A DNA stretch of 64,000 nt from Phycisphaerales bacterium (GTDB lineage: Bacteria; Planctomycetota; Phycisphaerae; Phycisphaerales; UBA1924). Of this stretch, positions 21,343 through 30,018 are shown piece by piece. The notes under the pieces were generated by a model. That model had not been told where the DNA came from. It searched no databases and worked only from the letters and a program-made list of their open reading frames with translations. A program made the translations under genes and the position numbers. Within the stretch, counting starts at the first letter, position 1. Each line of letters opens with the position of its first letter. The stretch is from NCBI GenBank assembly GCA_017642965.1, contig JAEPOJ010000011.1, forward strand, positions 35,762 through 99,761, in the 5' to 3' direction.

Positions 21343-23493
21343 ATGTTGAAGAGAAACGAGCGGAACGCTCTGGCGTTCGCGGCGAGCTATGCAATGCTCG
21401 CATCGATCGCCCAGGCCGATGTCGGCCCGGGCGAGTGCGACGGCGCGCGCCCGCAGTTTGAGGACGATCGATACCAGCTGTTCGGAGGCGGACAGGTCGC
21501 CATGGGCACCCAGTGGCGTTTCGACGATGCGCAGGGTGTGCTGACCGCGTACGACCTGAGCGGGCAGAGCGTCGCCCCGACCGGGGTCGACTGGCCGGTG
21601 AACATCTACAACCACCCGGACTGGGTGCGTTCGCGTATGGGTCAGGTGTTCGGGGTCGCCCTCGATGACCTGGGCAACGTATTCACCAGCCACACCGCCA
21701 TCTATATCCAGGACCATATCGGATCGATCGGCGGGCAGCCGGGCCAGGTGTTCAAGATCGATGCCGTGACGGGAGCACCGACCGTTTTCGCTACGCTCCC
21801 CAACGTCTCCGATCCGGCCATCGCCGCGGTCAACGGCCTCAATGAATCCTACCCCGGGCTGGGCAATCTCTGCTTCGACACCACCAAGCAGGTGCTGTAC
21901 GTCACCAACTTCGAGGACGGACGCATCTACCGGATCGACGCGGGCGGCACCTGCCTGAGCACGTGGGATCACGCAACCGCCATCGTCGCGGATTGTTCGC
22001 CGGAAGCTGGAGACGTCGATGGTGTCGTCCCGCTTGGTGAACGGGTCTGGGCGGTCCAGAGCTTCAACGGGCGTGTGTACTACTCCGTCTGGGCGGAGGA
22101 CGGCGGGGCCCCATCAGCGACCGCGGACAACGAGATCTGGTCCATCGCGTGCGATGCCAGCGGCGAGTTCATCGCCGGGACTGAGCGACTTGAGATCACC
22201 ATGCCGTACCTGTTCGCCGACTACTCGAACCCGGTCGCGGACATCTCCTTCGGCCCCAACGGGCAGATGATGTGCGCGGAGCGGACCATGTCCAGCGATG
22301 CGATGACCGGGTACTTCAACACCAGCGCACACGCATCACGCGCGCTGGAGTTCGTTTGTGAGAATGAACGCTGGAACCCATCACCCAACAACTTCCTCAT
22401 CGGGGCGGGCTCGGGCACCAACTCCGCGGGTGGGTGTGACTACTCCTACGGCACTGCACCCGACGACCGCGTCTGGGTCACCGGCGATGCCCTCCGACTC
22501 AACGCGCCCGACAACGTGTACGGCATCCAGGGCGTGCCTCAGAGCGGCGGGAACGTTGCCAACTCGATCCTCATCGACATGGACGCCGACATCATCCAGC
22601 AGGACAAAACCGGCATCGGCTCGGTCGAAGTCTCCTGCCCGGGCGATGAGGAAGACCCCTGCGCGACGATCGCCAACGGGGAGATCCTGTGCGATCTCGA
22701 TGGATCGGGCAACTACACCTACACGTTCGACCTGACCAACAACTCGGGGCGTGACGTCAAGCACCTGATCATCCTCCCCGACTCGGGCTACAACGTGGTC
22801 CCGAGCGGGCTGATCACCCTGCCGACGATCCTCCCCGATTCGGGGACAACCCAGGTCAGCATCACCTTCAGCGGCGGCGTGCCAGGCGATATGTTCTGTT
22901 TCATCATCTCGCTCAACACCGTGGACTTCGAGGAATGCTGTGTGATCCGGGAATGCATCACGGTCCCCGACTGTGAATGTGCTCAGATCCACGACGTGAT
23001 CGTCGAGTCGCTCTGCGACGGCACCGGGTGCTTCACGATGACATTCGATGTCGACAACCTGACGAGCATCCCGATCTTCTACTCCTACTTCTCGCCGATC
23101 TCGCCGGCGGGCATCACGATCGACACGGGCAACGTGGACCCGGCACGCTGGGACTACTCACCCGTGGCGCCGCTGGGCACCGAGACCGTCGGCCCAATCA
23201 CGATCTGCGGTGCGCAGCCCGGAGAGGAGGTCTGCTTCTATATGACGATGCACGACGCGACGCTTGACGAGTGCTGCTCGATCAAGATCACGGTCACCGC
23301 ACCGGACTGCGAGCCGCAGGGGCTCTGCCCGGCCGACTGCAACGGTGACGGCGTGCTGGACTTCTTCGATGTCTCCCTGTTCCTGACCGAGTACATGAAT
23401 CATGACCCGCGCGCGGACATGAACAACGACGGCTCATGGAACTTCTTCGACGTCTCGCTGTTCCTGCAGTTCTACATGCAGGGCTGCCCATAA
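21343..23493 (+). CDS. Secreted protein with beta-propeller-like region and Cys-rich dockerin
   Basis: A 716-residue exported protein from ATG 21343; a GTG four codons upstream is less likely. The signal peptide ends near residue 26 (SIAQA). Residues about 45-420 have repeated beta-strand patterns that read like a six- or seven-bladed propeller (VTNFEDGRIYRID). Two modules of about 105 residues follow, each ending in a double-cysteine motif (EECCVIRECITVPDC and DECCSIKITVTAPDC). The last ~50 residues form a dockerin: two calcium loops DCNGDGVLDFFDVSLFL and DMNNDGSWNFFDVSLFL, then GCP. Phycisphaerae carry many proteins with this type of tail. Function and partner are unknown; cell-surface attachment is inferred. 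Confidence 0.85.
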   Translation: MLKRNERNALAFAASYAMLASIAQADVGPGECDGARPQFEDDRYQLFGGGQVAMGTQWRFDDAQGVLTAYDLSGQSVAPTGVDWPVNIYNHPDWVRSRMGQVFGVALDDLGNVFTSHTAIYIQDHIGSIGGQPGQVFKIDAVTGAPTVFATLPNVSDPAIAAVNGLNESYPGLGNLCFDTTKQVLYVTNFEDGRIYRIDAGGTCLSTWDHATAIVADCSPEAGDVDGVVPLGERVWAVQSFNGRVYYSVWAEDGGAPSATADNEIWSIACDASGEFIAGTERLEITMPYLFADYSNPVADISFGPNGQMMCAERTMSSDAMTGYFNTSAHASRALEFVCENERWNPSPNNFLIGAGSGTNSAGGCDYSYGTAPDDRVWVTGDALRLNAPDNVYGIQGVPQSGGNVANSILIDMDADIIQQDKTGIGSVEVSCPGDEEDPCATIANGEILCDLDGSGNYTYTFDLTNNSGRDVKHLIILPDSGYNVVPSGLITLPTILPDSGTTQVSITFSGGVPGDMFCFIISLNTVDFEECCVIRECITVPDCECAQIHDVIVESLCDGTGCFTMTFDVDNLTSIPIFYSYFSPISPAGITIDTGNVDPARWDYSPVAPLGTETVGPITICGAQPGEEVCFYMTMHDATLDECCSIKITVTAPDCEPQGLCPADCNGDGVLDFFDVSLFLTEYMNHDPRADMNNDGSWNFFDVSLFLQFYMQGCP

Positions 23494-23521
23494 ACGCTCC
23501 TCGCAGCCACTGTTTTCGCAC

Positions 23522-23548
23522 AGCCCGCCGCAAGGCGGGCTTTTTTTT
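23522..23548 (+). terminator. Intrinsic terminator of the dockerin gene
   Basis: Stem AGCCCGCC / GGCGGGCT with a GCAA tetraloop, followed by a run of eight Ts. It is a textbook Rho-independent terminator. Confidence 0.95.
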
Positions 23549-23610
23549 CGTCATCAGCCCGCAACCCGGGACACGCGACCCCGTATCACTGTTCATTCAC
23601 AGGAGAAAAC

Positions 23611-24564
23611 ATGAACAGCAAGAAAACACGCATCGCCTCACCCATCGCCCTTTCCACCGCAATCGCCATCGCATCGCTCAGCGGTCTGCTGGTCGCCAGC
23701 AGCCAAGCCAACGCCCACGCCCTGCACGCTGAAACGAGCGTGGAGGCCCCCAGGGCCGAGCCGATCAGCGAAGAAGCCATCACCAAGGCCATCGAGGAGT
23801 ACGTCCGCGCCCGATACGCGGGCGATGTCGAGACCGCGACCTCGCGCCTGCACGAGAACATCGCCCGTCGGATGGTCGCCGACAACTACTGGGGTCAGCC
23901 CAGCAAAGAATGGGTTCGCCCATTCACCCGCGACCTGATCGCGTTCTACGCGGACCCCGAGAGCGCCCAGCGCCTCGACAACCCATCCGAAGGACGCTGC
24001 GAGATCGAGGTCTTCGATATCGAACAGCGGACCGCATCGGCCCGCGTCATCATGGAAGACGCCGTCGACTACCTCCACATGATCCACCTCAACGGGCGAT
24101 GGGTGATCGGCGACTCGGCCGTCATCCTGCTCAGAGAGAACGGCGCCAAACCACCCGCGCTCTCCGATCGCCACGCCACGAAGATCGAGCAGGTCTCGCG
24201 CGACTACTGCGTCGGCTTCTATGAAATCGACGGCGACAAGGTCCAATCCACCTGCCACCCCTCCCTCTCCAAAAGATCCGTCGAGCAGGCCAGACTCTCC
24301 GATGGAAGCGAGTTCGATCACTTGTCCGGCATCACATGGGAAGAGATCAACATCCTCGGCGAATCGTTCAACAAGAACTGGGGATTCGACACCGATGCCC
24401 GCTGCGAGATCGAGATCTACGAGATCCGCGGCAACATCGCCGCCGCCAAGATGACCGGTGCGGTCTGGTTCGACTACTTCCACCTGATGGAAGTGAACGG
24501 CGAATGGTCCATCGTGAACATCATGTACGAAAGCCTCGACCGATCCCGCTGGGCGGATGTCTGA
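23611..24564 (+). CDS. Secreted protein with two tandem NTF2-like domains
   Basis: A 317-residue exported protein. AGGAG precedes ATG 23611. The signal peptide ends near residue 36 (QANAHA). Two halves of about 125 residues repeat the same pattern: a helix with Tyr (EEYVRARYAGDVETATSRLH in the first, SRDYCVGFYEIDGDKVQSTCH in the second), a middle RCEIEVFDIEQ or RCEIEIYEIRG strand, and a final NGRWVI or NGEWSIV strand. This is the putative lumazine-binding/NTF2-like fold, usually ligand-binding or enzymatic. The function is unknown. It has strong terminators on both sides, so it is monocistronic. Confidence 0.8.
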   Translation: MNSKKTRIASPIALSTAIAIASLSGLLVASSQANAHALHAETSVEAPRAEPISEEAITKAIEEYVRARYAGDVETATSRLHENIARRMVADNYWGQPSKEWVRPFTRDLIAFYADPESAQRLDNPSEGRCEIEVFDIEQRTASARVIMEDAVDYLHMIHLNGRWVIGDSAVILLRENGAKPPALSDRHATKIEQVSRDYCVGFYEIDGDKVQSTCHPSLSKRSVEQARLSDGSEFDHLSGITWEEINILGESFNKNWGFDTDARCEIEIYEIRGNIAAAKMTGAVWFDYFHLMEVNGEWSIVNIMYESLDRSRWADV

Positions 24565-24628
24565 TCAACGAGCGCAGGAGCAAAGAGAGACCACACCCCT
24601 GCTTCCCGGTTTCTGAGGGGCCGGGCGC

Positions 24629-24661
24629 ACCCGACGTGTACACGAGACACGTCGGGTTTTT
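24629..24661 (+). terminator. Intrinsic terminator of the NTF2-like gene
   Basis: Eleven-base stem ACCCGACGTGT / ACACGTCGGGT with a seven-base loop, then TTTTC. Confidence 0.9.
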
Positions 24662-24710
24662 CTCATCGCGTCACATTCAAAGATCCGCAAGACCTGAGTG
24701 TCGCCTCGCC

Positions 24711-27119
24711 TCACGCCGCACGCAATGAGGGAAGCTCAAGACCACCATCCAGAAGGCGGGTAGCATCGCGGGCGTCCACGGCTCGGCTGAAGTAGAAGCC
24801 CTGCGCGCATCCGCACTCCATCGCCTGGAGCTGGACGAGCTGCGCATCGTTCTCGACGCCCTCGGCCACCACGTTCAGGTTCAGGTTGTAGGCCAGCGTG
24901 ATGATGGCCTGCACCACCGCACTGAACTCGCGCTTTTCGGTGATCGTCAACAGGAAGGCACGGTCGATCTTGAGCGTCTGGATCGGGAACTGGCGCAGGC
25001 AGCTCAGCGACGAGTGCCCCGTCCCGAAGTCGTCCATCGCCATGCCGATCCCCAGCGTCTTGATCCGGTTCATGATCTCGACCGCGTCGATGCGTTCGTC
25101 CATCATCGACGTCTCGGTCAGCTCCAGCACCAGGTCCGACGGCCGCACACCGGTCTGCTCCAGCACCCGCTCGAGCATCGGGATCAGGTCGGGCTGCATC
25201 AGCTGGCGACGCGAGAGGTTGACGTTCACCTTGAACGGGCGCGAGGGCCCGAGGTTGCGCCGCCAGATCACCGCCTGCTCGCAGGCACGCATGAGCGTCC
25301 ATTCACCGAGCGGGATGATCATGCCCGCGTCCTCAGCAATCGGGATGAACTGATCCGGCGAGATCAGGCCGCTGACCGGATGATCCCAGCGGACAAGCGC
25401 CTCAAAGCCCGCGATCCGCCCGTCAGCCAGCTCCACGATGGGCTGGTACTGCAAGCGGAACTCCTTGTCCATGGCCGCGTAGTCACGCGTCGCTGCACGG
25501 AGCTCGCGCTCGGTATCGAGTCGACGCATCGCCGCCTCATGCATCTCCTCATCGAAGATCTGCACGCAGTTCTTGCCCGTGGTCTTGGCCTGATACATGG
25601 CCGCGTCAGCGTCGCCCAGCATCGCCTCGGCCGATTCATACTTGGATCCGCTCATCACAAGCCCCAGGCTCAGCGTCGAGATCACCTCGTGACCTTTGAG
25701 GTTGTAGGGCTCGCGGAAGGCATCGATCAGACGCTCCGCGGTCTCGAGCGCCTCTTCGGGCTTCTGCACGTCTTCAAGGATCAGCGCAAACTCATCGCCG
25801 CCCATCCGCGCCACCGTATCGACCTCACGCAGCATCGAACGGAAACACTCGGCGGCACGGATCAACATCGCGTCGCCGATTGCGTGCCCAAGGCTGTCGT
25901 TGACGTTCTTGAAGCCGTCGAAATCACCGAAGAGCACCGCGAAGCTCCGCTTCGGGTCGCGCTTGGCGCAGGCCAGGGCGTAGCTCACGCGCTCGGTAAA
26001 CACCGCCCGGTTCGGGAGGCCGGTCAGGCGGTCGTGGTGCGCGAGCACTCGCAGGCGTTCCTGCGCTGCTTTGAGCTCGGAAATATCCGCCAACGAGCCG
26101 GCCAGGCGCGTGACCTTCCCATGCTGATCCTGATGCGCTGTTGCCCTGCAGAGCATCCACCGCGTGAGCCCGTCGGCGTGCGTCATCTCCAGCTCGATGT
26201 CAAGCAGTTCGGTCTCGCCCTCGCTCAGCTCGGTGATCGCATCGTGGAACTTGGTCAGGTGGCCCGAAACGATCCGCCCGAACCACTCATCGGGCGAAGT
26301 GCCGATCGCATCGTCCCCGCATCCGATCAGCTGCTTCCACTGCGGCGCGTAGTACACCTCGTTGGTTTCGAGGTTCCAGTCCCAGATGCCGTGCTGGGAA
26401 CCCTGGACCGCCATGCGGAACCGCTCTTCGCTCAGCGCGAGCGACTCGCTCTGTGCGCGCAGTTCGGCGGTGCGCTCCTGCACCTTCAGTTCTGTTTCCT
26501 CGTACGCGTTCTCAATCTCCGCCCGCGACTCGGCGATCGCCATCATCTCTCGCCGTGACACCACACAACTGACCGCGAGGAAGATGTCCTCGAACACGAC
26601 CCACCCGGCATGCTCAAACGCACGCCACGGGCTGGCCACGAGCACACCAAACACCGACTCAGGCCAGAAAAAACCGCGCAGGAGGTGATCCGCAGCAATC
26701 ACAACCGTCGCGGGCACAAGCACGCGCCAATCGCGATAGAAGGCAAGAAACGCCAGCGATCCGAAGATATGAAAGTGCGTCTCGATCCGCCCACCCGTCA
26801 TATGAATCAGCAGCGCCGAGAACAGCATCTGAGACACCGCGATCGTGTAGCGGGTCACCGCCTCGCCACGCCGCAGGACAATCAGCGTCAGCGGCATCAG
26901 GCAGAGAAGCGCGCCGAGCAGCAAACCCGCCCAGACATGCACATGCACCGAGCTCTCGCTGCCGGCCCAGGTACGCGGCGTCAGCGTCAACGCCGCGACC
27001 ACGGCCCCGACAAACTGCAGCACGAAGAGCACGCCGAACATCACGTCCGTGCGTCGATGGACCCGGGCTTCCGCCTCACGGAAGAGAAAACCCGCTCGAT
27101 CAGTTGTTGATGCCTGCAT
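24711..27119 (-). CDS. Membrane GGDEF-EAL protein (cyclic di-GMP turnover)
   Basis: An 802-residue cyclic di-GMP enzyme. The first ~190 residues hold about five to six membrane helices with a HIFGSLAFLAFYRDW segment seen in MASE-like sensors. A coiled coil and one PAS domain (about 232-355, WDWNLETNEVYY) follow. The GGDEF domain has an intact RMGGDEFA and, five residues before it, the inhibitory-site motif REVD. The EAL domain has EALVRW, NVNLSRRQL, LELTETSMM, DDFGTGHSSL, LKIDRAF and VAEGVE, all catalytic or metal positions. Both synthesis and hydrolysis are therefore possible, with net direction probably set by the sensor. It is probably transcribed alone. Confidence 0.95.
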   Translation of the reverse strand: MQASTTDRAGFLFREAEARVHRRTDVMFGVLFVLQFVGAVVAALTLTPRTWAGSESSVHVHVWAGLLLGALLCLMPLTLIVLRRGEAVTRYTIAVSQMLFSALLIHMTGGRIETHFHIFGSLAFLAFYRDWRVLVPATVVIAADHLLRGFFWPESVFGVLVASPWRAFEHAGWVVFEDIFLAVSCVVSRREMMAIAESRAEIENAYEETELKVQERTAELRAQSESLALSEERFRMAVQGSQHGIWDWNLETNEVYYAPQWKQLIGCGDDAIGTSPDEWFGRIVSGHLTKFHDAITELSEGETELLDIELEMTHADGLTRWMLCRATAHQDQHGKVTRLAGSLADISELKAAQERLRVLAHHDRLTGLPNRAVFTERVSYALACAKRDPKRSFAVLFGDFDGFKNVNDSLGHAIGDAMLIRAAECFRSMLREVDTVARMGGDEFALILEDVQKPEEALETAERLIDAFREPYNLKGHEVISTLSLGLVMSGSKYESAEAMLGDADAAMYQAKTTGKNCVQIFDEEMHEAAMRRLDTERELRAATRDYAAMDKEFRLQYQPIVELADGRIAGFEALVRWDHPVSGLISPDQFIPIAEDAGMIIPLGEWTLMRACEQAVIWRRNLGPSRPFKVNVNLSRRQLMQPDLIPMLERVLEQTGVRPSDLVLELTETSMMDERIDAVEIMNRIKTLGIGMAMDDFGTGHSSLSCLRQFPIQTLKIDRAFLLTITEKREFSAVVQAIITLAYNLNLNVVAEGVENDAQLVQLQAMECGCAQGFYFSRAVDARDATRLLDGGLELPSLRAA

Positions 27120-27509
27120 CGCATCCCCCTTCGCCGCTGACCGCGTCCGAATCCTGCACCCAGCGTGTGTGTATCGCGAACACCTTCAAGAATCACCGCT
27201 CCAAGCCATGAGAAACTGTTTCCCCATCGAGAGTAACTCGGCTCAATGTCCACTCGGGTGCACTCGCACTAGGGAGTCCGACGCATCAAACACAATCTGC
27301 CTCAAATTTGGGTGGACTCACCAACAGCACACCAGTGTCAACACATCCTTCGAGGTTCGATAACCACTCAAGACGTGGTTGAGCACGCGGACCTGGATCC
27401 AGTGCTTGTCAGATAAGGACCATCCATGACGGGTGTGATTCTCAAAACGCACACCGCTGCATCAACAGATAAACGTAAGCCGTGCTTTGATCTCAACAGG
27501 AATACAAGA
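27120..27509. other. Intergenic stretch upstream of the GGDEF-EAL gene
   Basis: 390 bases, AT-richer than its surroundings. It separates the pqiB stop from the GGDEF-EAL start, and both genes are on the minus strand. An imperfect inverted repeat AACCAC...GTGGTT at 27363-27378 is visible but lacks a T-tract. No other gene or RNA was recognised. Confidence 0.4.
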
Positions 27510-28427
27510 TCATGGCTGCTCGAGTTCCACCACCGGCGCCCACCCCAACCAATCCTCATCCGCTCCATCCTCAAGCTCGAAGCTCGCGCCGGATTCGGCC
27601 CGCGCACCGCGCCGGCTCTCACGCTCGGGCGTCGCGAACGAGATCGACGCCTGCAGCAGGGCGTCCAGCGAATCTGCCTCCACGCTCAGGCCCCTGAACA
27701 GCCCGAAGTCCACGCCCACGCCGCCGGCACGCCAGAACTTCGTCTCCGTATGCACCAGTGGCGCGTAGCGAGGCTCGATGTCGATCGTCACCAGCACGCC
27801 CGTCGCGTCATCGCTCAGGACCGCGTGGCGCACCTCCCCCACCTTGATCTCGCGGTACAACACCGGGCTGCCGGCGCTGAGGTTCCCGAGGCGATCGCTC
27901 CGCAGCGTCAGACGCAGCGCGTCCTCATCGGCGGGCGCAATCCGGGGCGGTGCGTCGAGGGCCACGAATGACCCCACGCGGTTCCCGCTCGGATCGCCGG
28001 GCTGCAGCGCGATGTACTGCGGGCCAACCAGGGTCTCGAGCCCCGCGATGCGTTCCAGGCTCACCTCCGGGCGCACGACCCAGAACGCGGTGCCGTCCAC
28101 CGCGAGACCCGCCGCGTCGGGGCGAAGCTCGGCCGTGACAGAAACCGACTGCAGATCATCCGTCAGCGCCATCTCACGAACCACCCCCACGGTCACGCCC
28201 CGGTGGACGATCTCGCTACCCGACTCCAGCCCACCGGCATCGCCGAACACGATCGTGATCATCGGGCCACGCTCACGCATGGCCTGTGACCAGACCAGGT
28301 AGCCCACCACGACCAGCGCGAGGATCGGAACGATCCAGACGCTGGAGATCCGACGTCGCTTCACCACGGCTGTCGGGATCGGCTCCGCCTGGTCCGCGGG
28401 TTTGGGCTTGGCTCCGGGCTCAGTCAT
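27510..28427 (-). CDS. pqiB: MCE-domain protein, PqiB type
   Basis: A 305-residue protein with a short basic cytosolic tail, one membrane helix (about residues 28-47, VWIVPILALVVVGYLVW) and two MCE domains (about 53-145 and 165-265). MCE domains assemble into hexameric rings or tubes that carry lipids between inner and outer membranes. E. coli PqiB has three MCE domains in about 546 residues, so this is a shortened version. Its start overlaps the pqiA stop by eight bases, showing translational coupling. No pqiC lipoprotein follows. The C-terminus is acidic and probably disordered. Confidence 0.85.
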   Translation of the reverse strand: MTEPGAKPKPADQAEPIPTAVVKRRRISSVWIVPILALVVVGYLVWSQAMRERGPMITIVFGDAGGLESGSEIVHRGVTVGVVREMALTDDLQSVSVTAELRPDAAGLAVDGTAFWVVRPEVSLERIAGLETLVGPQYIALQPGDPSGNRVGSFVALDAPPRIAPADEDALRLTLRSDRLGNLSAGSPVLYREIKVGEVRHAVLSDDATGVLVTIDIEPRYAPLVHTETKFWRAGGVGVDFGLFRGLSVEADSLDALLQASISFATPERESRRGARAESGASFELEDGADEDWLGWAPVVELEQP

Positions 28428-29031
28428 TCGCTTCCTCCCAGATCGCGTGCGGATCGAAGGCCGCGGACGCGAGCAGACTCAGGATCACCACCACACCGAA
28501 GATCATGACCCCGGGCCCGGGGGTGACCTCCACCAGATCGCCCAGTTTCACCACCGCGACCAGGATCGCGACCAGCAGGACGTCCACCATGCCCCAGCGA
28601 CCGATGATCTCGATCAGGCGATAAGCCCGAGCCTGGTCCTGACGCGCGATCAGCCCCTGCCCAACGCACAGCCCGAAGATCAGGGCGAGCTTGCCAATCG
28701 GGGCGACAACCGAGAACAGCAGCACGGCCAACCCCACAAACAGGTGGCCTTCCGCCAGCAGGGCCACCGTGCCGGACCAGATCGAGGCGTGGGACTCGTG
28801 GCCCAGTCGCTCGATCTGCATCACCGGCAGCCAGAGTGCAAGCGGGTACAGCAGCAGCGCCGCAACGGCGAGGGCCGCCGCCCGGTTGGTCGATCGCGGG
28901 TGCACGCCATGGCGAATGACGGCATGGCACCTCGTGCAGCACGCCACCGAACGATTTCCGACCAGAGGGATCTGGTGGACCAACCCACAGCAGTGGCAGG
29001 CGCCCAGTTGAGATGAATCGTGCGCTGGCAT
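28420..29031 (-). CDS. pqiA: PqiA-type membrane protein, single domain
   Basis: A 203-residue membrane partner of the MCE protein. ATG 29031 is chosen because GAGG lies eight bases upstream; in-frame ATGs at 29040 and 29043 remain possible. The N-terminus has two CXXC pairs (CHCCG and CCTRC) that form a zinc ribbon or rubredoxin-like knuckle. Four hydrophobic helices follow with the PqiA signature LPVMQIERLG and VVAPIGKLALIFG. E. coli PqiA contains two such domains in about 417 residues; here there is only one. Together with pqiB it likely moves lipids across the periplasm, an inference from the family. Confidence 0.85.
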   Translation of the reverse strand: MPAHDSSQLGACHCCGLVHQIPLVGNRSVACCTRCHAVIRHGVHPRSTNRAAALAVAALLLYPLALWLPVMQIERLGHESHASIWSGTVALLAEGHLFVGLAVLLFSVVAPIGKLALIFGLCVGQGLIARQDQARAYRLIEIIGRWGMVDVLLVAILVAVVKLGDLVEVTPGPGVMIFGVVVILSLLASAAFDPHAIWEEAND

Positions 29032-29299
29032 CGCCCTCATCATATGAGGATTCCGAGACGGCGTTTCACTGATTTGCCTGCCTTCATCTGGATTCTGAAT
29101 GCTGGTTTCAGCAAGCACGGAAAATTTTCGCGGCTCTTCAATGGTCGCTTTTCAGAATTCATCTGGCGCCACTTTCCGGACGACTATGGCAGTTTAATTT
29201 TAGAATAATCCATCTGTCGCATCGGTTCTGAGTGTGATAAACGCCACTTTTGTGACTCGTCGAAATCAACGTGCTGAAACCGACCGCACCTTCGCTGCG
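29032..29299. other. Upstream half of the 29.0-30.0 kb gene-free region
   Basis: Holds the pqiA promoter side and an AT-rich segment (about 29085-29240) that could contain a plus-strand promoter for the structured region that follows. No protein gene is supported; an 83-codon frame at 29234-29485 has no recognisable features. Confidence 0.4.
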
Positions 29300-29956
29300 A
29301 AGTTGTCGGTGTCGAGCAAGACACCGCTCGGCGACAAGTGGGGACGAGCCGAACCGTTCGGTTCATCCATTGACGTAACTCAAACTGAGCAGATTCGGAG
29401 GACCGCAATCCTCCGGACCGCGATCACTCTGGACTTGATGTATCGCGGAGCAAAGCGGAGAGGAGACTGGAAGTTGGGAGCATGACTCGTTCATGACGGA
29501 TCACATCCTCGGCGAGGAGGGAACCGCCGAGGAAGACGGCCGCCCGATGCGGATGGGGCATCGGGCGGCCACAACGAGACTCCCTGACATCATCGTCGGC
29601 ACTTCACGAGCGCAGCCGGCGATGATCTACTAACGAGGGTGCCGGGGGGCGCTGGATGCCTGAACTCCCCCTGTGTCGGCGTCGTGGATCGCTCCCCGGC
29701 TCACCCCCGTTTTTCCCAGCGTCACCGACGCCGGGTGGGTCAACCCTCCCAGCGGATGGGATCTTCCCTCCGACGTGGCGAGGAATCAGACTTTGTCCTT
29801 GGGGCGGATCGTCATCGTCCCCAACCGTTCCAAGGGCGGGCCCGATCGGGTGGAATACACCCGATCGGCGTCTTCGAGAGGACGAGGCGAGTCGTAACGA
29901 CAAGCCAACTCCATATGCCGGGCATGGGAAGGCGAGAGCCCATGTCCGGTTTTTTC
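29300..29956 (+). ncRNA. Candidate large structured non-coding RNA
   Basis: No convincing protein gene, but a dense series of stems. They are TTGTCG+GGTGTC / GACACC...CGACAA (29303-29337), CGGAGGA / TCCTCCG (29396-29415), CCTCGGCG / CGCCGAGG (29507-29532), a perfect 13-pair stem (29538-29550 with 29558-29570), a 12-pair stem with one G-U (29589-29600 with 29615-29626), CGGCGTCG / CGACGCCG (29677-29684 with 29726-29733) and CCGATCGGGTG / CACCCGATCGG (29842-29868). It ends in an intrinsic terminator with six Ts. I could not match it to RNase P, tmRNA, SRP, 6S or group II intron hallmarks. The 5' end is a guess. Confidence 0.4.
29918..29956 (+). terminator. Plus-strand intrinsic terminator with no upstream protein gene
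   Basis: Stem CCGGGCATGGG / CCCATGTCCGG (one mismatch) with a loop of about ten bases, then TTTTTT. It points to a plus-strand transcript ending near 29956, while the flanking protein genes are all on the minus strand. Confidence 0.75.
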
Positions 29957-29968
29957 ATGCGCAGAGAA

Positions 29969-29994
29969 AAGGCCGGGTTTGACTGCCCGGCCTT
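29969..29994 (-). terminator. Intrinsic terminator of the first FG-GAP gene
   Basis: Perfect nine-pair stem AAGGCCGGG / CCCGGCCTT with an eight-base loop. On the minus strand it is followed by TTCTCT. It lies 25 bases past the gene's stop. Confidence 0.7.
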
Positions 29995-30018
29995 CTGCGT
30001 TCGTGCGGTCACCACGCC

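Noticed and set aside
29234..29485. 83-codon plus-strand frame in the structured region
   Set aside because: No domain and no ribosome site that I can defend; overlaps strong hairpins better explained as RNA structure.
29538..29570. 13-pair hairpin as an intrinsic terminator
   Set aside because: It is followed by ACAACGAG rather than a T-tract on either strand, so it is treated as part of the structured RNA candidate.
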